The translations under genes were made by a program, and so were the position numbers. DNA of 64,000 bases from positions 1 to 64,000 of the forward strand of contig CAWHZY010000007.1 in NCBI GenBank assembly GCA_963833955.1, read 5' to 3'. The notes beneath the pieces were generated by a model. That model worked only from the letters and a program-made list of their open reading frames with translations, did not search any database and had not been told where the DNA came from. Source of the stretch: Roseiarcus sp963833955 (lineage in GTDB: Bacteria > Pseudomonadota > Alphaproteobacteria > Rhizobiales > Beijerinckiaceae). The number at the start of each line of letters is the position of its first letter. The stretch's first letter is position 1. Positions 1-9,310 of the stretch are shown here, piece by piece.

Positions 1-488
1 CTTGTCCGCGAACGTCCGCGCCAGTCCAAGACTATCTTATAAGTCAGAGTCTACACGTTTTTGACCGTCCCGGCGCAGCAGCTCCGCGGTCGATTGCGTG
101 TCGGCGGCAACTGCGATTGGCCAGGGGGATGATCTCGGGCTTGCCCCGCAAGCCGGACAGTCCCGTAACTTGAGAACGTGGTCAGACACCCTTTCCATCT
201 TTCCGCGAGGCGACGAGCCGGTCTACTGACACAACCACTCAAAAAGAAGTTTGCCGAAAATCAAAAAGGACAGTGAGAGCCGTAGAGAAGCGGTGGTCGG
301 CGAAGCTTACGACTGGGAGGGACGATCTGACGCGCGCACCGCCTCCCTTTCGCCACGCCCTGCGACTGGTTCGATTCACGCCAAGCAGATCGTCGCACCT
401 TGCCAGTGGTGTTCGGCGCTCATACTGTTCGTCTGCAAACGACCGCCGACTTGCTGAGACCGTCAGAAAATACGAGGCGAGATTCCTG
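1..488. other. Region upstream of the enamidase gene, no gene recognised
   Basis: Open frames occur on both strands but none resembles a known protein, and they overlap one another. The reading frame of the enamidase is open further upstream, but the family-like N-terminus begins at the ATG at 489, so the upstream part is treated as leader. It may hold the end of a gene that starts before the window. Confidence 0.4.
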
Positions 489-1701
489 ATGGCCCATGAC
501 GAACCAGCTCCGTCAGGCGCGCCGACCAAGCTGGTGATCCGGAACGTCGGGCTGATGCTGAGCGGCGATCTCGAGAAGCCCATTCTCGACGCGGACGCGA
601 TCGTCGCGGTCGACGGCCGCATCGCCGCAATCGGGCGCGCTGAGGACCTCGACCTTTCCGGCGCGACGACGACGATCGACGCCCATGGCGTCGCGCTCGC
701 GCCCGGCCTGATCGACAGCCACGTCCATCCTGTCGCCGGCGATTGGACGCCGCGGCAGAGCCAGCTCAACTGGATCGATTCCTGCCTGCACGGCGGCGTC
801 ACCACGATGGTCTCGGCCGGCGAAGTTCACACGCCCGGCCGGCCGCGCGACATCGTCGGACTCAAGGCGATGGCGATCACGGCGCAGCGCTGCTTTTCGA
901 ACTTTCGCGCCGAGCGGCGTGAAGGTGCACGCGGGCGCGCCGGTGATCGAGCCGGGGATGGAGGAGCATGATTTCGAGGAGCTTGCCGCCGCCGGCGTCC
1001 GCTTCCTCGGCGAGGTCGGGCTCGGCGGCGTCAAGGATGGGCCGACGGCGCGCAAGATGGTCGCGTGGGCGCGCAAATACGGCATCAACAGCACCATCCA
1101 TACCGGCGGTCCGTCGATCCCCGGCTCCGGGCTCATCGACAAGGACATCGTGCTCGAGGCGGACACCGACGTCATCGGCCACATCAACGGCGGCCACACC
1201 GCGCTGCCGGACGATCAGATCGTCTGCCTGTGCGAAGGCTGCAAGCGCGGTCTCGAACTCGTCCACAACGGCAACGAACGCGCGGCGCTGTTCACCTTGC
1301 GCACCGCCAAGGAGCGCGGCGAATTGAGCCGCGTCATCCTCGGCACCGACGCCCCGGCCGGCTCGGGCGTTCAGCCGCTCGGCATCCTGCGCATGGTCTC
1401 GCTGCTGTCCTCGCTCGGCGAGGTTCCCGCGGAGGTCGCCTTCTGCTTTGCGACCGGCAACACGGCGCGCATGCGCGCGCTCGATTGCGGGCTGATCGAG
1501 GTCGGACGCTCCGCCGATTTCGTGTTCATGGATCGCGCCCAGCATTCGGCCGGCAAGACGCTGCTCGATAGCGTGCGGCTCGGAGACCTGCCGGGCGTCG
1601 GCATGACCGTCATCGACGGAATCGTCCGCTCGCATCGCAGCCGCAACACGCCGCCCGCGGAGAAGGCGCCGCGATCGTCGCTAAGTCAGGCGCTTGGATG
1701 A
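489..1701 (+). CDS. Enamidase-like amidohydrolase, one frameshift
   Basis: About 404 residues of the amidohydrolase superfamily, closest in recalled sequence to enamidase of Eubacterium barkeri. That enzyme hydrolyses 1,4,5,6-tetrahydro-6-oxonicotinate to ammonia and 2-formylglutarate. Visible marks are the metal-binding SHVH after a GLID lead-in (about residue 76), LHGGVTTMVSAGEVHTPGRP, MHTGG-like IHTGGPSIPGSG, HINGG, the late metal Asp in GTDAPAG, and the terminal SRNTPPA shared with the E. barkeri enzyme. The ATG at 489 is chosen because homology starts there. A single-base break near 910 moves the frame, and the two halves join at CFSNFR and SGVKVHAG. It faces the minus-strand MarR/liv/reductase genes and fits as the third enzyme of that pathway. 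Substrate is inferred from homology and context. Confidence 0.85.
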
Positions 1702-2095
1702 TGCCGGATGTGGCTCCTTGGGCGACGCCGCTCAGACCCGGTTTGGTTTTCTTGGCCGGCCGCTGTTTCGTTACGAGGACCCCGATTAGAGGGTTGGAAA
1801 AGCTTGGATTTCCTTCAATTTTCGACCGAATCGAGCTTATCAATGGGTTACGCGAGATTTTCGCTGAATTTAAATTCGCGCGTCCTTTTACCTCCGCGGC
1901 CGTAGGCGCGATGAGCGCCAAGTCCTCTTGAGTTGCGGAAGTGCCCGATTATCGCCATTCGAGCAGCTTAATCTAATTTCTGCTTTTCAGCAATAGATCC
2001 GCCCTGTTGGTCGCGGCGCCGTTCCTCCGGACATCTCTATCCAGATGCAACTCGGCCTAATGACGGGATCGCCAGACGTACTCAACGTCTGCGGA
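1702..2095. other. Convergent intergenic region
   Basis: About 390 bp between the convergent enamidase and MarR genes. Short overlapping open frames are present but none looks like a real protein. No clear hairpin terminator was identified by eye. Confidence 0.5.
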
Positions 2096-2542
2096 TCAAG
2101 CCAGCCGCCTTAGCAAGGCGACCAGCGTCGAACGCTCGTCCTCGTCCAGCGGCGCCAGCGTGTTGTCCGTGATCAGCGCAGCGATCGGCGCGGCGCGGTC
2201 GTAGAGATCGGAGCCTTTCGGCGTCAGCTCGACGACGACGGCGGCGACCGTCCCCGGGTCGGGACGGCGCGCGTGAAGCCGCGCGCGGTCAGGCGATCGA
2301 TGACGCCCTTGATCGTCGCCGCGTCCATCGCGGTCAGCCGGCCAAGAGGTTCTGCGAGCAGTCGCCGACCTCCGCGAGCTTGGCCAGCGCCGCCCATTGG
2401 GTCGGCGTCAGGCCCTCGATCATTCAGCGACGAAAATAGCCGCGTGGCGCTGCTGCGCCTGACGCAGCAGAAACCCGACCTGATCGTCGAGAAGGTAGCG
2501 CTCCCCCTGCGCGCGCTGGCCTTCAAGGACTGGGCTTCTCAT
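2096..2542 (-). CDS. MarR-family transcriptional regulator, frameshifted
   Basis: About 149 residues, typical MarR length. The N-terminal part from the ATG at 2542 reads YLLDDQVGFLLRQAQQRH. After a frame break near 2436 the winged-helix part continues with GLTPTQWAALAKL, then LGRLTAMDAATIKGVIDRL (recognition helix) and ELTPKG-DLYDRAAPI. The protein ends LVALLRRLA before a TGA at 2096-2098. It lies at the downstream end of the transporter genes and opposite the enamidase gene, so it is the likely repressor of this catabolic cluster, responding to an aromatic or pyridine ligand (inference). At least two single-base breaks are needed to restore the frame. Confidence 0.75.
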
Positions 2543-2587
2543 TGGGCCATCCGGGTACCACAGCGACGGGGACGCCGCCAGCCAGAC

Positions 2588-3301
2588 TCAAAACGCGAGA
2601 TAAGCGTCGCGCACGTCGGGCCGGCGTCGAACTCGGCCATCGTTCCGGAAAAGCGCACCGCGCCTTTCTCGATGACATAGACGCGCTCGGCGACGAGGCG
2701 GGCGAAAGCGAGGTTCTGTTCGCTGACGAAAAGGCCCGAGCCCCTCGCGCTTCATCTCGCGATGGCCTCGATCATCTGCTCGACGATGCGCGGCGCAAGG
2801 CCCTCGGACGGCTCGTCGAGCAGCAGCAGCGAGGGATTGCCCATCAGCGTGCGCGCGATGGCGAGCATCTGCTGCTCGCCGCCGGACATGCGCGCGCCAT
2901 CGCGATCGCGCAATTCCGCAAGATTCGGGAAGATGGCGAAGAGCCGCTCCGGCGTCCAGGTGGGCGCGTTCGGGCGCGGCGGCTGCCGGCCGACGCTGAG
3001 ATTTTCGTCGACCGTGAGATCGGAGAAGATGCGGCGGTCCTCCGGCACATAGCCAAGGCCGAGCCGCACGATCGCGTGGGTCGGACATCCGCGAGATGTC
3101 TTGGCCGTCGAAGGGGATCGCGCCGCTGCGCGGGCTCATCAGCCCGAGGATGGCGCGGAACGTCGTCGATTTGCCGGCGCCGTTGCGGCCGATCAGCGCC
3201 ACCGCCTCGCCCGGCGCGACGTCGAGCGAGACGTCGAACAGGACCTGCGCGCGGCCGTAGGCCGCGTCGAGGCTTTCGACCGAGAGCTTGGCCGCGCTCA
3301 T
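2588..3301 (-). CDS. livF: Branched-chain-type ABC transporter ATPase (LivF-like)
   Basis: About 238 residues. The Walker A is GRNGAGKSTT, the signature is MSGGEQQMLAIARTL, and the Walker B is SLLLLDEPSEGLAP, with the LivF-typical YVPEDRRIFSDLTVDENL between. The end DAYLAF precedes a TGA at 2588. Frame breaks lie near 3080 and 2750. Last gene of the livKHMGF set; it powers uptake with LivG through the LivHM membrane pore. In this setting the solute is probably the pathway substrate (a pyridine carboxylate or similar), not an amino acid, which is inferred from context only. Confidence 0.9.
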   Translation of the reverse strand: MSAAKLSVESLDAAYGRAQVLFDVSLDVAPGEAVALIGRNGAGKSTTFRAILGLMSPRSGAIPFDGQDISRMSDPRDRAARPWLCAGGPPHLLRSHGRRKSQRRPAAAAPERAHLDAGAALRHLPESCGIARSRWRAHVRRRAADARHRAHADGQSLAAAARRAVRGPCAAHRRADDRGHREMKREGLGPFRQRTEPRFRPPRRRARLCHRERRGALFRNDGRVRRRPDVRDAYLAF

Positions 3302-3312
3302 CGACGAGCCCC

Positions 3313-4057
3313 CTACAGCGAGCCGGCGCCGAGATAGACCGCCGCACGTCCGCGTTGGCGCGCACGGCCGCGGGCTTGCCTTCGGCGATCAGCGTCCCGC
3401 GGTTGAGCACCAGCACCCGGTCGGCGTGACCGAACACGACGTCCATATCGTGCTCGGTGAAGAGGACGCCGATGCTGCGCTCGCGCGCGATACGCGCGGT
3501 GAGCGCCATCAGCGCGTGGCGCTCGCTCGGGCCATGCCGGCGGCGGGCTCGTCCATCAGCAGCAGTCGCGGATCGTTGGCGAGCGCGATGGCGAAATCGA
3601 GGCGCTTGACGTCGCCATAGGCGATCTCGCCGCAGCCGCGTTGGCCTGGTCGGCCATGCCGACGAGAGCGAGCAGGCGCTCCGCTTCGTCGACATGGTAG
3701 CGCGCCGCCCAGCGCGAGCGCCGGCCACGAAGTCGCCGGGAGGGCGAGCAGCGCCATCTGCACATTCTCCGCGACGGTCATCGAGGCGAAGGTCGCGGCG
3801 ACCTGGAACGTGCGCCCGACGCCGAGCCGCCCGATGGCGCCGGGCGCCAGGCCGGCGGTGCTCTTGCCGAAAATCGTGATGCGGCCGGTCGTCGGCGCGA
3901 TCTGGCCGTCGATCATGTTGAAGCAGGTGGTCTTGCCCGCGCCGTTGGGGCCGATGAGCGCCAGCATCTCGCCGGCTTCGAGCGCGAAGCTGACATCGCG
4001 CACCGCCTCGAAGCCGGGATAGGATTTGCCGAGCTTCTCCGCGACGAGAATGCTCAT
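3313..4057 (-). CDS. livG: Branched-chain-type ABC transporter ATPase (LivG-like)
   Basis: About 248 residues with Walker A GPNGAGKTTCFNM, the LivG-type GRITIFGKS and VGRTFQ stretches, Walker B LLLMDEPAAGM and switch His in VLFTEHDMDVVFGHADRV. The start ATG at 4057 overlaps the livM stop as ATGA. Frame breaks near 3690, 3630, 3530 and 3340 interrupt the signature helix and the last codons. The expected end VYLGAGSL reaches a TAG at 3313-3315. Partner of livF in one transporter. Confidence 0.9.
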
Positions 4058-5028
4058 GAGCTTTCGCCAAGGAGGCGCGACGGCGTCCGCGCGCTTCGCC
4101 AGGCCTCAAACTGGCCGACGAGGCCCGTTCGGGAACAGGACGACGAGCAGCGATGATGAGCGCGCCAAGGACGAGCCTGGAATAATCGGTGTGGCTGATC
4201 ACCCAGATCGACAGCGAGCGATAGATCGCCGCGCCGACGACGCCGCCGGAGATCGTGTCGACGCCGCCGAGCAGCACCATGACGAGCCCGTCGATCGATA
4301 GCGGGATGCCGAGATGTTGTCGGGAAACACGCTGCCTTTGAGAAAGGCGTAGAGCGCGCCGGCCAGCGCCGCAAAGGCGCCGGCGAGGACGAAGCCCGCC
4401 CATTGCACCCGCCAGCGCACGATGCCGATCGTCTCCGCGCGCAGCGTCGTGTCGCGCAAGGCGCGCAGCGCATAGCCGAAGGGCGAGAAGGTGATCACGC
4501 GCAACAGCGCGATGGCGCCCGCGCAGAAGCCGAGCGTCAGCCAGTAAAAGCGCGCGGGCGAGGCGGCCCAGGGCGCTCGGCCAGACGCCGATGATGCCGT
4601 TGTCGCCGCCGGTGACGTCGGTCCATTGAAAGGCGATCGACCAGGCGATCTGGGCGAAGGCAAGCGTCAGCATCGCGAAATAGACGCCGGTCAGGCGCAC
4701 GCAGAACCAGCCGAAGACGAGCGCGCCGGCGAACCCCAGCAGCACGCCAGCGGGGATCGCCGTCGCCATGCCGAGCCCGAACGTCTTCACCGCGATCGCC
4801 GCGCCATAGGAGCCGAGGCCGAAATAGGCGGCGTGGCCGAAGGAGACGAGACCGCCGCCGCCGAGCAGGAAATGAAGGCTCGCCGCATAGAGCGCGAAGA
4901 TGAGCACTTCCGTCGCGACGCTAAGCGCATAATTGCCCGCGACGAGCGGCAGAAGCGCCGCGGCCGCCAAGGCCAAGAGCGACGAGCAGCCGGCCTCGCG
5001 CGCCGAGCGGGCGCCAGCGGGAAAAGAC
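4054..5028 (-). CDS. livM: Branched-chain-type ABC transporter permease (LivM-like)
   Basis: About 320 residues, strongly hydrophobic. Recognisable pieces are PLVAGNYALSVATEVLIFAL, the LivM hallmark GGGGLVSFGHAAYFGLGSYG, LTGVYFAMLTLAFAQIAWSI, GGDNGI, GYALRALRDTTLRAETIG and LSIDGLVMVLLGGV. The final LLGESS precedes a TGA overlapping the livG ATG. The start is not resolved. Homology begins close to 5028 but no ATG is in frame there, which fits the several single-base breaks nearby. Inner-membrane component. Confidence 0.85.
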
Positions 5029-5930
5029 CGCGCCGCCCGCGCTCGCGGGCGGCCGCCTCCGCGCGCCCGAGCAGGCCCCAGGGCCGCACGACCAGCACGA
5101 TCGCCATCACCACGAAGACGAGCGCGATCGAAACGCCGGGAAGACGAGGATGCCGAAGGCGTTGAGTTCGGAGACGATGATCGGCGGCGAGAAAGGCGCC
5201 GGGCAGGCTGCCGAGACCGCCGATGACGACGACGACCAGCGATTCGGTGATCACCGGCAGGTCCATCGTGTGGCTGGCGGCCTCGCGCGGCAACGCCAGC
5301 GCGCCGCCGAGCGCGGCGAGAAAGACGCCGAGCGCGAAAACGCTGGTGAACAGCCATTTCTGGTTGACGCCGAGCGCCGCCGCCATCTCGCGGTCCTGCG
5401 TCGCCGCGCGCACCAGCACGCCCCAGTGCGTGCGCCGGAACACGAACCAGATGCGACGCGAGCACCAGCGGGCGCGAGCGCGATCAGCAAGCAGGTCGTA
5501 GGTCGGGAACGGCTGGCCGAGGAGGTCGACCGCGCCCTTGAAGCCCGGCGCGCGGGGGCCGAGCAATTCGCCGGGCCCCCAGATCAGCAGCACGAGATCT
5601 TCGACCGCCAGCGTCACGCCGAAGGTCGCGAGCAGCTGGAACAGATCCGGCGCGTCATAGATGCGGCGCAGCAGCGTCATCTCGACCAGCGCGCCGATCG
5701 CGGCGACGCGAGAGCGCGGCGAGCAGCGATCGCGGGCCAGAAGCCGAGCGGCGGCCGCTGAGCCGGTCGGTCAGCGTGTAGCCGACATAGGCGCCCAGCA
5801 TGTAGAAGGCGCCATGCGCGAAATTGACGATGCGCGTGACGCCGAAAATGATCGACAGGCCGGAGGCGACGAGAAACAGCGAGCAGGCGCTGGCGAGCCC
5901 GGTGACGAACTGGACGAAGTAGAAGCTCAA
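5029..5930 (-). CDS. livH: Branched-chain-type ABC transporter permease (LivH-like)
   Basis: About 300 residues. It begins at a TTG at 5928-5930 (SFYFVQFVTGLASACSLFL), followed by the LivH hallmark IFGVTRIVNFAHGAFYMLGA. After a break near 5740 it continues LLATFGVTLAVEDLVLLIWG, then GVLVRAATQDREMAAALGVN, LGVFLAALGGALALP and VVVVIGGLGSLPGAFLAA, ending near LVVRPWGLLGR. The stop is uncertain because of frame breaks close to the livM start. Integral membrane subunit paired with LivM. Confidence 0.85.
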
Positions 5931-5997
5931 CGTCGCGCGCCGCCGCTTCTCGAGACGGAGGGCTGCACGCGGCCTCCGGTCCTCTGCCGGCGCGCCA

Positions 5998-7207
5998 TCA
6001 GTCCTGCGGCCGCTGCGCCTTGACCTCCGCTCGCGAGGGCAGATAGCCGGCGCCGTCGTGATAGGTCACGTCGACCATCACGCCCTTGCCGTCCTTGAGC
6101 GCGGTCTTGCCGACGAAGGCGCCGAGCGTCGATTGATGGTCGATGGCGCGGAAAGTGACCGGGCCGAAGGGCGTGTCGACCTTGATGCCCTCGGCGGCGT
6201 CGACCAGCTTCTCGCTGTCGGTCGACTTCGCTTTGGCGAGGATCGCCGCGGCGGCTCTTGAGCATCGCATAGCCGACCACCGAGCCAAGCCGCGGATAGT
6301 CGTTGTATTTGGCCTGATAGGCCTTCAGGAACGCGGCGTGGTCGGGGATCGTCACGGCGTTCCAGGGATAGCCGGTGACGATCCAGCCCACCGGCGTCTC
6401 GTCCTTGAGCGGGTCGAGATATTCCGGCTCGCCGGCGAGGAAGCTGACGACGGCGCGGTCCTTGAACAGGCCGCGCGTCTCGCCCTCGCGCACGAGCTTG
6501 ACGAGATCGGCCCCGAACGTGACGTTGAAGATCGCGTCCGGCTCGGTCTTGGCGATCGCTTCCGACGACCGCGCCAGCGTCGATCTTGCCCTGCGGCGGC
6601 CATTGCTCGCCGACCCACTGGATGTCGGGCGCGCTTGGCCGAAAGCAGCTTCTTGAACACCGCGACCGCGGACTGGCCGTATTCGTAATTCGGCGCGATC
6701 GTCGCCCATTTCTTCGCCGGCAGCTTGGCGGCTTCGTCGGCGAGCATCGCCGCCTGCTCGTAGTTGCCGGGCCGCAGGCGGAACGTGTAGCGATTGCCCT
6801 TGGACAGCGTGATCGCGTCGGTCAGCGGCTCGGCGGCGAGGAAGAGGATCTTCTTCTGCTTGGCGTAGTCGGAGACCGCGAGGCCGATGTTGGAGAAGAA
6901 GGTGCCCGCGAGCATCGCGACGCCGTCGTTCGCGACAAGCTCGTTCGCCGCCGTGACCGCATCGGCCGGCTTGCCGCCGTCGTCCTTGGTGATCACCTCG
7001 AGCTTCTTGCCGTCGACGCCGCCGGCCGCGTTGATCTCCTCGAGCGCGAGCTGCCAGCCCTTGCGATAGGGCTCGGTGAAGGAGGGGATCGCCGAATAGG
7101 AGTTGATCTCGCCGATCTTGATCGTGTCGTCGGCGACGGCGGGCCGCGCGCCGGCGAAGCGCCGCGGCCAGGATGAGGCTTGATAGGATCGCCGGAAACA
7201 TTCTCAT
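5998..7207 (-). CDS. Periplasmic ABC substrate-binding protein (LivK-like, type 1)
   Basis: About 403 residues with an N-terminal signal segment (MRMFPAILSSLILAAAL) and the type-1 periplasmic-binding fold typical of aromatic-compound and amide binding proteins. Landmarks are KLEVITKDDGGKPADAV, LVANDGVAMLAGTFFSNIGL, KILFLAAEPLTDAIT, WATIAPNYEYGQSA, and the C-terminal TPFGPVTFRAIDHQSTLGAF ending KAQRPQD at 5998. Several frame breaks occur (about 7150, 6640, 6350 and 6260). First gene of the transporter set. It would fix the transported solute, so it is a good predictor of the pathway substrate. Confidence 0.85.
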
Positions 7208-7247
7208 GTTCGTTGTCCCTAGTTGAAGTACGTTCCTCGCGCTCGAT

Positions 7248-7834
7248 CTAGCGCAGCCCGTCGACGCCTTTGATCTCGTCCTTGGTCAGTCCGCCGACGC
7301 GCGGATGCGGGCGGCCGGAATCGGTGACGGCGACCGCCACCATGATCTCGTTGGCGCGCGGCGCGTCGGCGATGCGCACCTCCATGCCGTCGAAATGGCT
7401 GCGCACGAAGGCCGCGTCCTTGTGGCCGAGCGGAACGTCGAGCGCGACGCCCGGGTCCGCCGCGCTTCTTGGACGAGGGGATCAGCGCCGCGCCCTTGCC
7501 CAGCACCTTGCGCACCGGCGCGCCGAGCTTGGGATGCAGGATCGCGGCGGCGTGTTCGAGCTCGCCGTTCTCGCCGACGGCGGCGGCCTTGCCATAGCTT
7601 TCCGCGCGCCGATCCCTCGATGCCGAGCGCCGCGACCGCGCGCGCGGCCAGCAGCGCGCCAAGCTCCTCGCCGATATCGATCAGCGGCGAGAGGTCTTCG
7701 ACATAGCGGCCGGCGAAAGGGTTTTCGATCACGGCGACGGCGGCGGCGCGGCGCGTCGGCGGCTCGACGGCGCGAGCCATCTCGACGCGCGTCTCCTCGA
7801 CGACAGTGGCGAGCTTGCGAATCTTCGCCTTCAT
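7248..7834 (-). CDS. DUF1185 / AA_synth (PF06684) protein, copy 2
   Basis: About 195 residues of the family once called DUF1185, whose solved members have a variant of the Bacillus chorismate mutase-like fold and were suggested to act in amino-acid metabolism; the true activity is unknown. The copy reads MKAKIRKLATVVEETRVEM, NPFAGRYVEDLSPLIDIGEE, SYGKAAAVGENGELEHAAA, LGAPVRKVLGKGAALIPS, and ends with KGVDGLR before TAG at 7248. Frame breaks lie near 7610 and 7460. It shares its architecture with the gene immediately upstream, so the pair is probably a tandem duplication that acts together. Confidence 0.75.
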
Positions 7835-8415
7835 CTGAGACCCGTCCATTCCTTTGATCTCGGAGGCCTTCAGGCCGCCGGCGCGGTTGTGGACGCGCGC
7901 GCCGGTCGTCATCGCAAGCGCGAGCAGCATCTCGTCGGCGCGCGGCGCGTCGGCGACCCCGACCTCGATGGCGTCGAAATGGCTGCGCACATAGGAAGCG
8001 TCGATATGCGTGATCGGCACGTCGAGCCGCGCGCCCGGCCGGCGACCTTCTTGGCCGAGGGCACGATGGCGAGCGCGCCGCCGAGCGCCTCGCGCATCGC
8101 GTAGCCGCCGGGCACATGCCAGAGCGCGCCATGCTCGATCTCGCCGGCCGCGCCGACGATCGCGCCCTTGCCGTAACCTTCGATTGTCTTGGGATCGCCG
8201 CCGAGCGCGGCGATCAGCGCCTTCGCCATGTCGAGACCGAGCGGCTTCAGATCGTCGGAGAAGCCGACGATGTCCTCGACATAGCGACCGGCGAACGGGA
8301 TTCTTGATGACGGCGAGGATGGCGGCGCGCCGATAGGGAATCTCGCGACCGGGCCGCCCTCGTGGAAGATCTCCTCGACCATGGTCACTTGCTTGCGAAG
8401 CTCAACCGACGGCAT
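7835..8415 (-). CDS. DUF1185 / AA_synth (PF06684) protein, copy 1
   Basis: Starts at the ATG at 8413-8415 with MPSVELRKQVTMVEEIFHEGG and continues IPFAGRYVEDIVGFSDDLK, EGYGKGAIVGAAGEIEHGA, GGYAMREALGGALAIVPSAK, SHFDAIEVGVADAPRADEML and GGLKASEIKGMDGS. As the sequence stands, its frame runs without a stop into copy 2 (QMKAKIRK). A TGA overlapping the copy 2 ATG lies one base out of frame, so a single missing base, not a true fusion, is the simpler reading. Frame breaks also lie near 8330 and 8040. Function unknown beyond membership of this catabolic operon. Confidence 0.75.
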
Positions 8416-8584
8416 AGCGTGTCTTCCTCGTTGCGAGCAACGGTGGGCATAGCCGAGGTAACGGCTCGCGGCGGCGCCGACAAGGCGGGTCTGCTCGCCA
8501 AGCCTCAGCGCGGCCGCTTCGATGAGGCCGCGACTCGCGCCAAAGCTCGGCCTCCGCGCGCCGGAGGCGAGCGCGCGATCGATT

Positions 8585-9310
8585 TCATCTGCGCGTCAGC
8601 GGCCCGACGGCGACGGTGACGCGCCGCTCGCCGAGGTCGCTCTGCGGGTCGAGGTCGCAGGCCGGCGTGCGCCGGATCGCGGGATGGCCGGGAAGGTCGA
8701 CGGCGTTGGCGATCAGCGTCGCGGCGGCGTCGGCGAGCGCGGCGGAAGTCGCGAGGACTGTCACGGCGTCGGCGATGCCAAGCGAGAAGCTGCGCCCGCG
8801 CCAGCCCGAGGTCGCGACGCCGCGCACGGCGTCTGCCGCGCTGATCGTCGCGCGGCCGAACAGACTCGGCCGGTCCGGGCGGTCGACCATGCCGATCGAG
8901 AACGTCTCGCCGGAGCTCAGATGCAGCGCGATGTCGCCGCCGTTGTTGACATAGGCGCGGCCAGCCGTCGCCCGGCCGTCATGGCCTCGAGGACCTCCTC
9001 GGCCACGGCGCCCGGCGACCGCGGCCATCGGCGTGAGGAAGCGCCGCGCGATCGGAACGGCGCGACCGCCGCCGCCATCCGGCGCGCGACGGCGCCCCGC
9101 GGCGCCTGGGCGACGCAGCGGGTCCGCCCGCAGCAGAGGCAGTTCCGTGCAGAGCTCGTCGAGGATGGTCGCGAAGCGGCCCCACGCCGCGGCGTAGGCG
9201 TCTTCGACGGCGCTCGTCTCGCCAAAGGCTTCGATGATGAGGTCGATCGGTCCGTCCTGCAAATGCAGACGGCCGTCGGCAAAGCGTCGCTGCTGCGGCG
9301 GCGCCCTCAT
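8585..9310 (-). CDS. UPF0280 family protein (ApbE-like fold)
   Basis: About 240 residues. Landmarks are LHLQDGPIDLIIEAFG, TILDELCTELPLLRAD, the GAVARRMAAAVAPF and FLTPMAAVAG region, then RAYVNNGGDIALHLSSGE and GWRGRSFSLGIADAVTVLA. Four frame breaks fall between about 9110 and 8960. The family is structurally grouped with ApbE, the FMN transferase. The start ATG overlaps the stop of the reductase gene as ATGA, so the two are translationally coupled. Since the characterised 6-hydroxynicotinate reductase carries covalently bound flavin, a role in flavinylating that partner is a testable inference; no activity is known for UPF0280. Confidence 0.8.
   Translation of the reverse strand: MRAPPQQRRFADGRLHLQDGPIDLIIEAFGETSAVEDAYAAAWGRFATILDELCTELPLLRADPLRRPGAAGRRRAPDGGGGRAVPIARRFLTPMAAVAGRRGRGGPRGHDGRATAGRAYVNNGGDIALHLSSGETFSIGMVDRPDRPSLFGRATISAADAVRGVATSGWRGRSFSLGIADAVTVLATSAALADAAATLIANAVDLPGHPAIRRTPACDLDPQSDLGERRVTVAVGPLTRR

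Noticed and set aside
2844..5465. Very long minus-strand frame (about 870 codons) across the liv genes
   Set aside because: It switches among fragments of LivH, LivM, LivG and LivF only because of frame breaks; most of its sequence is the Arg-rich shadow of the real genes.
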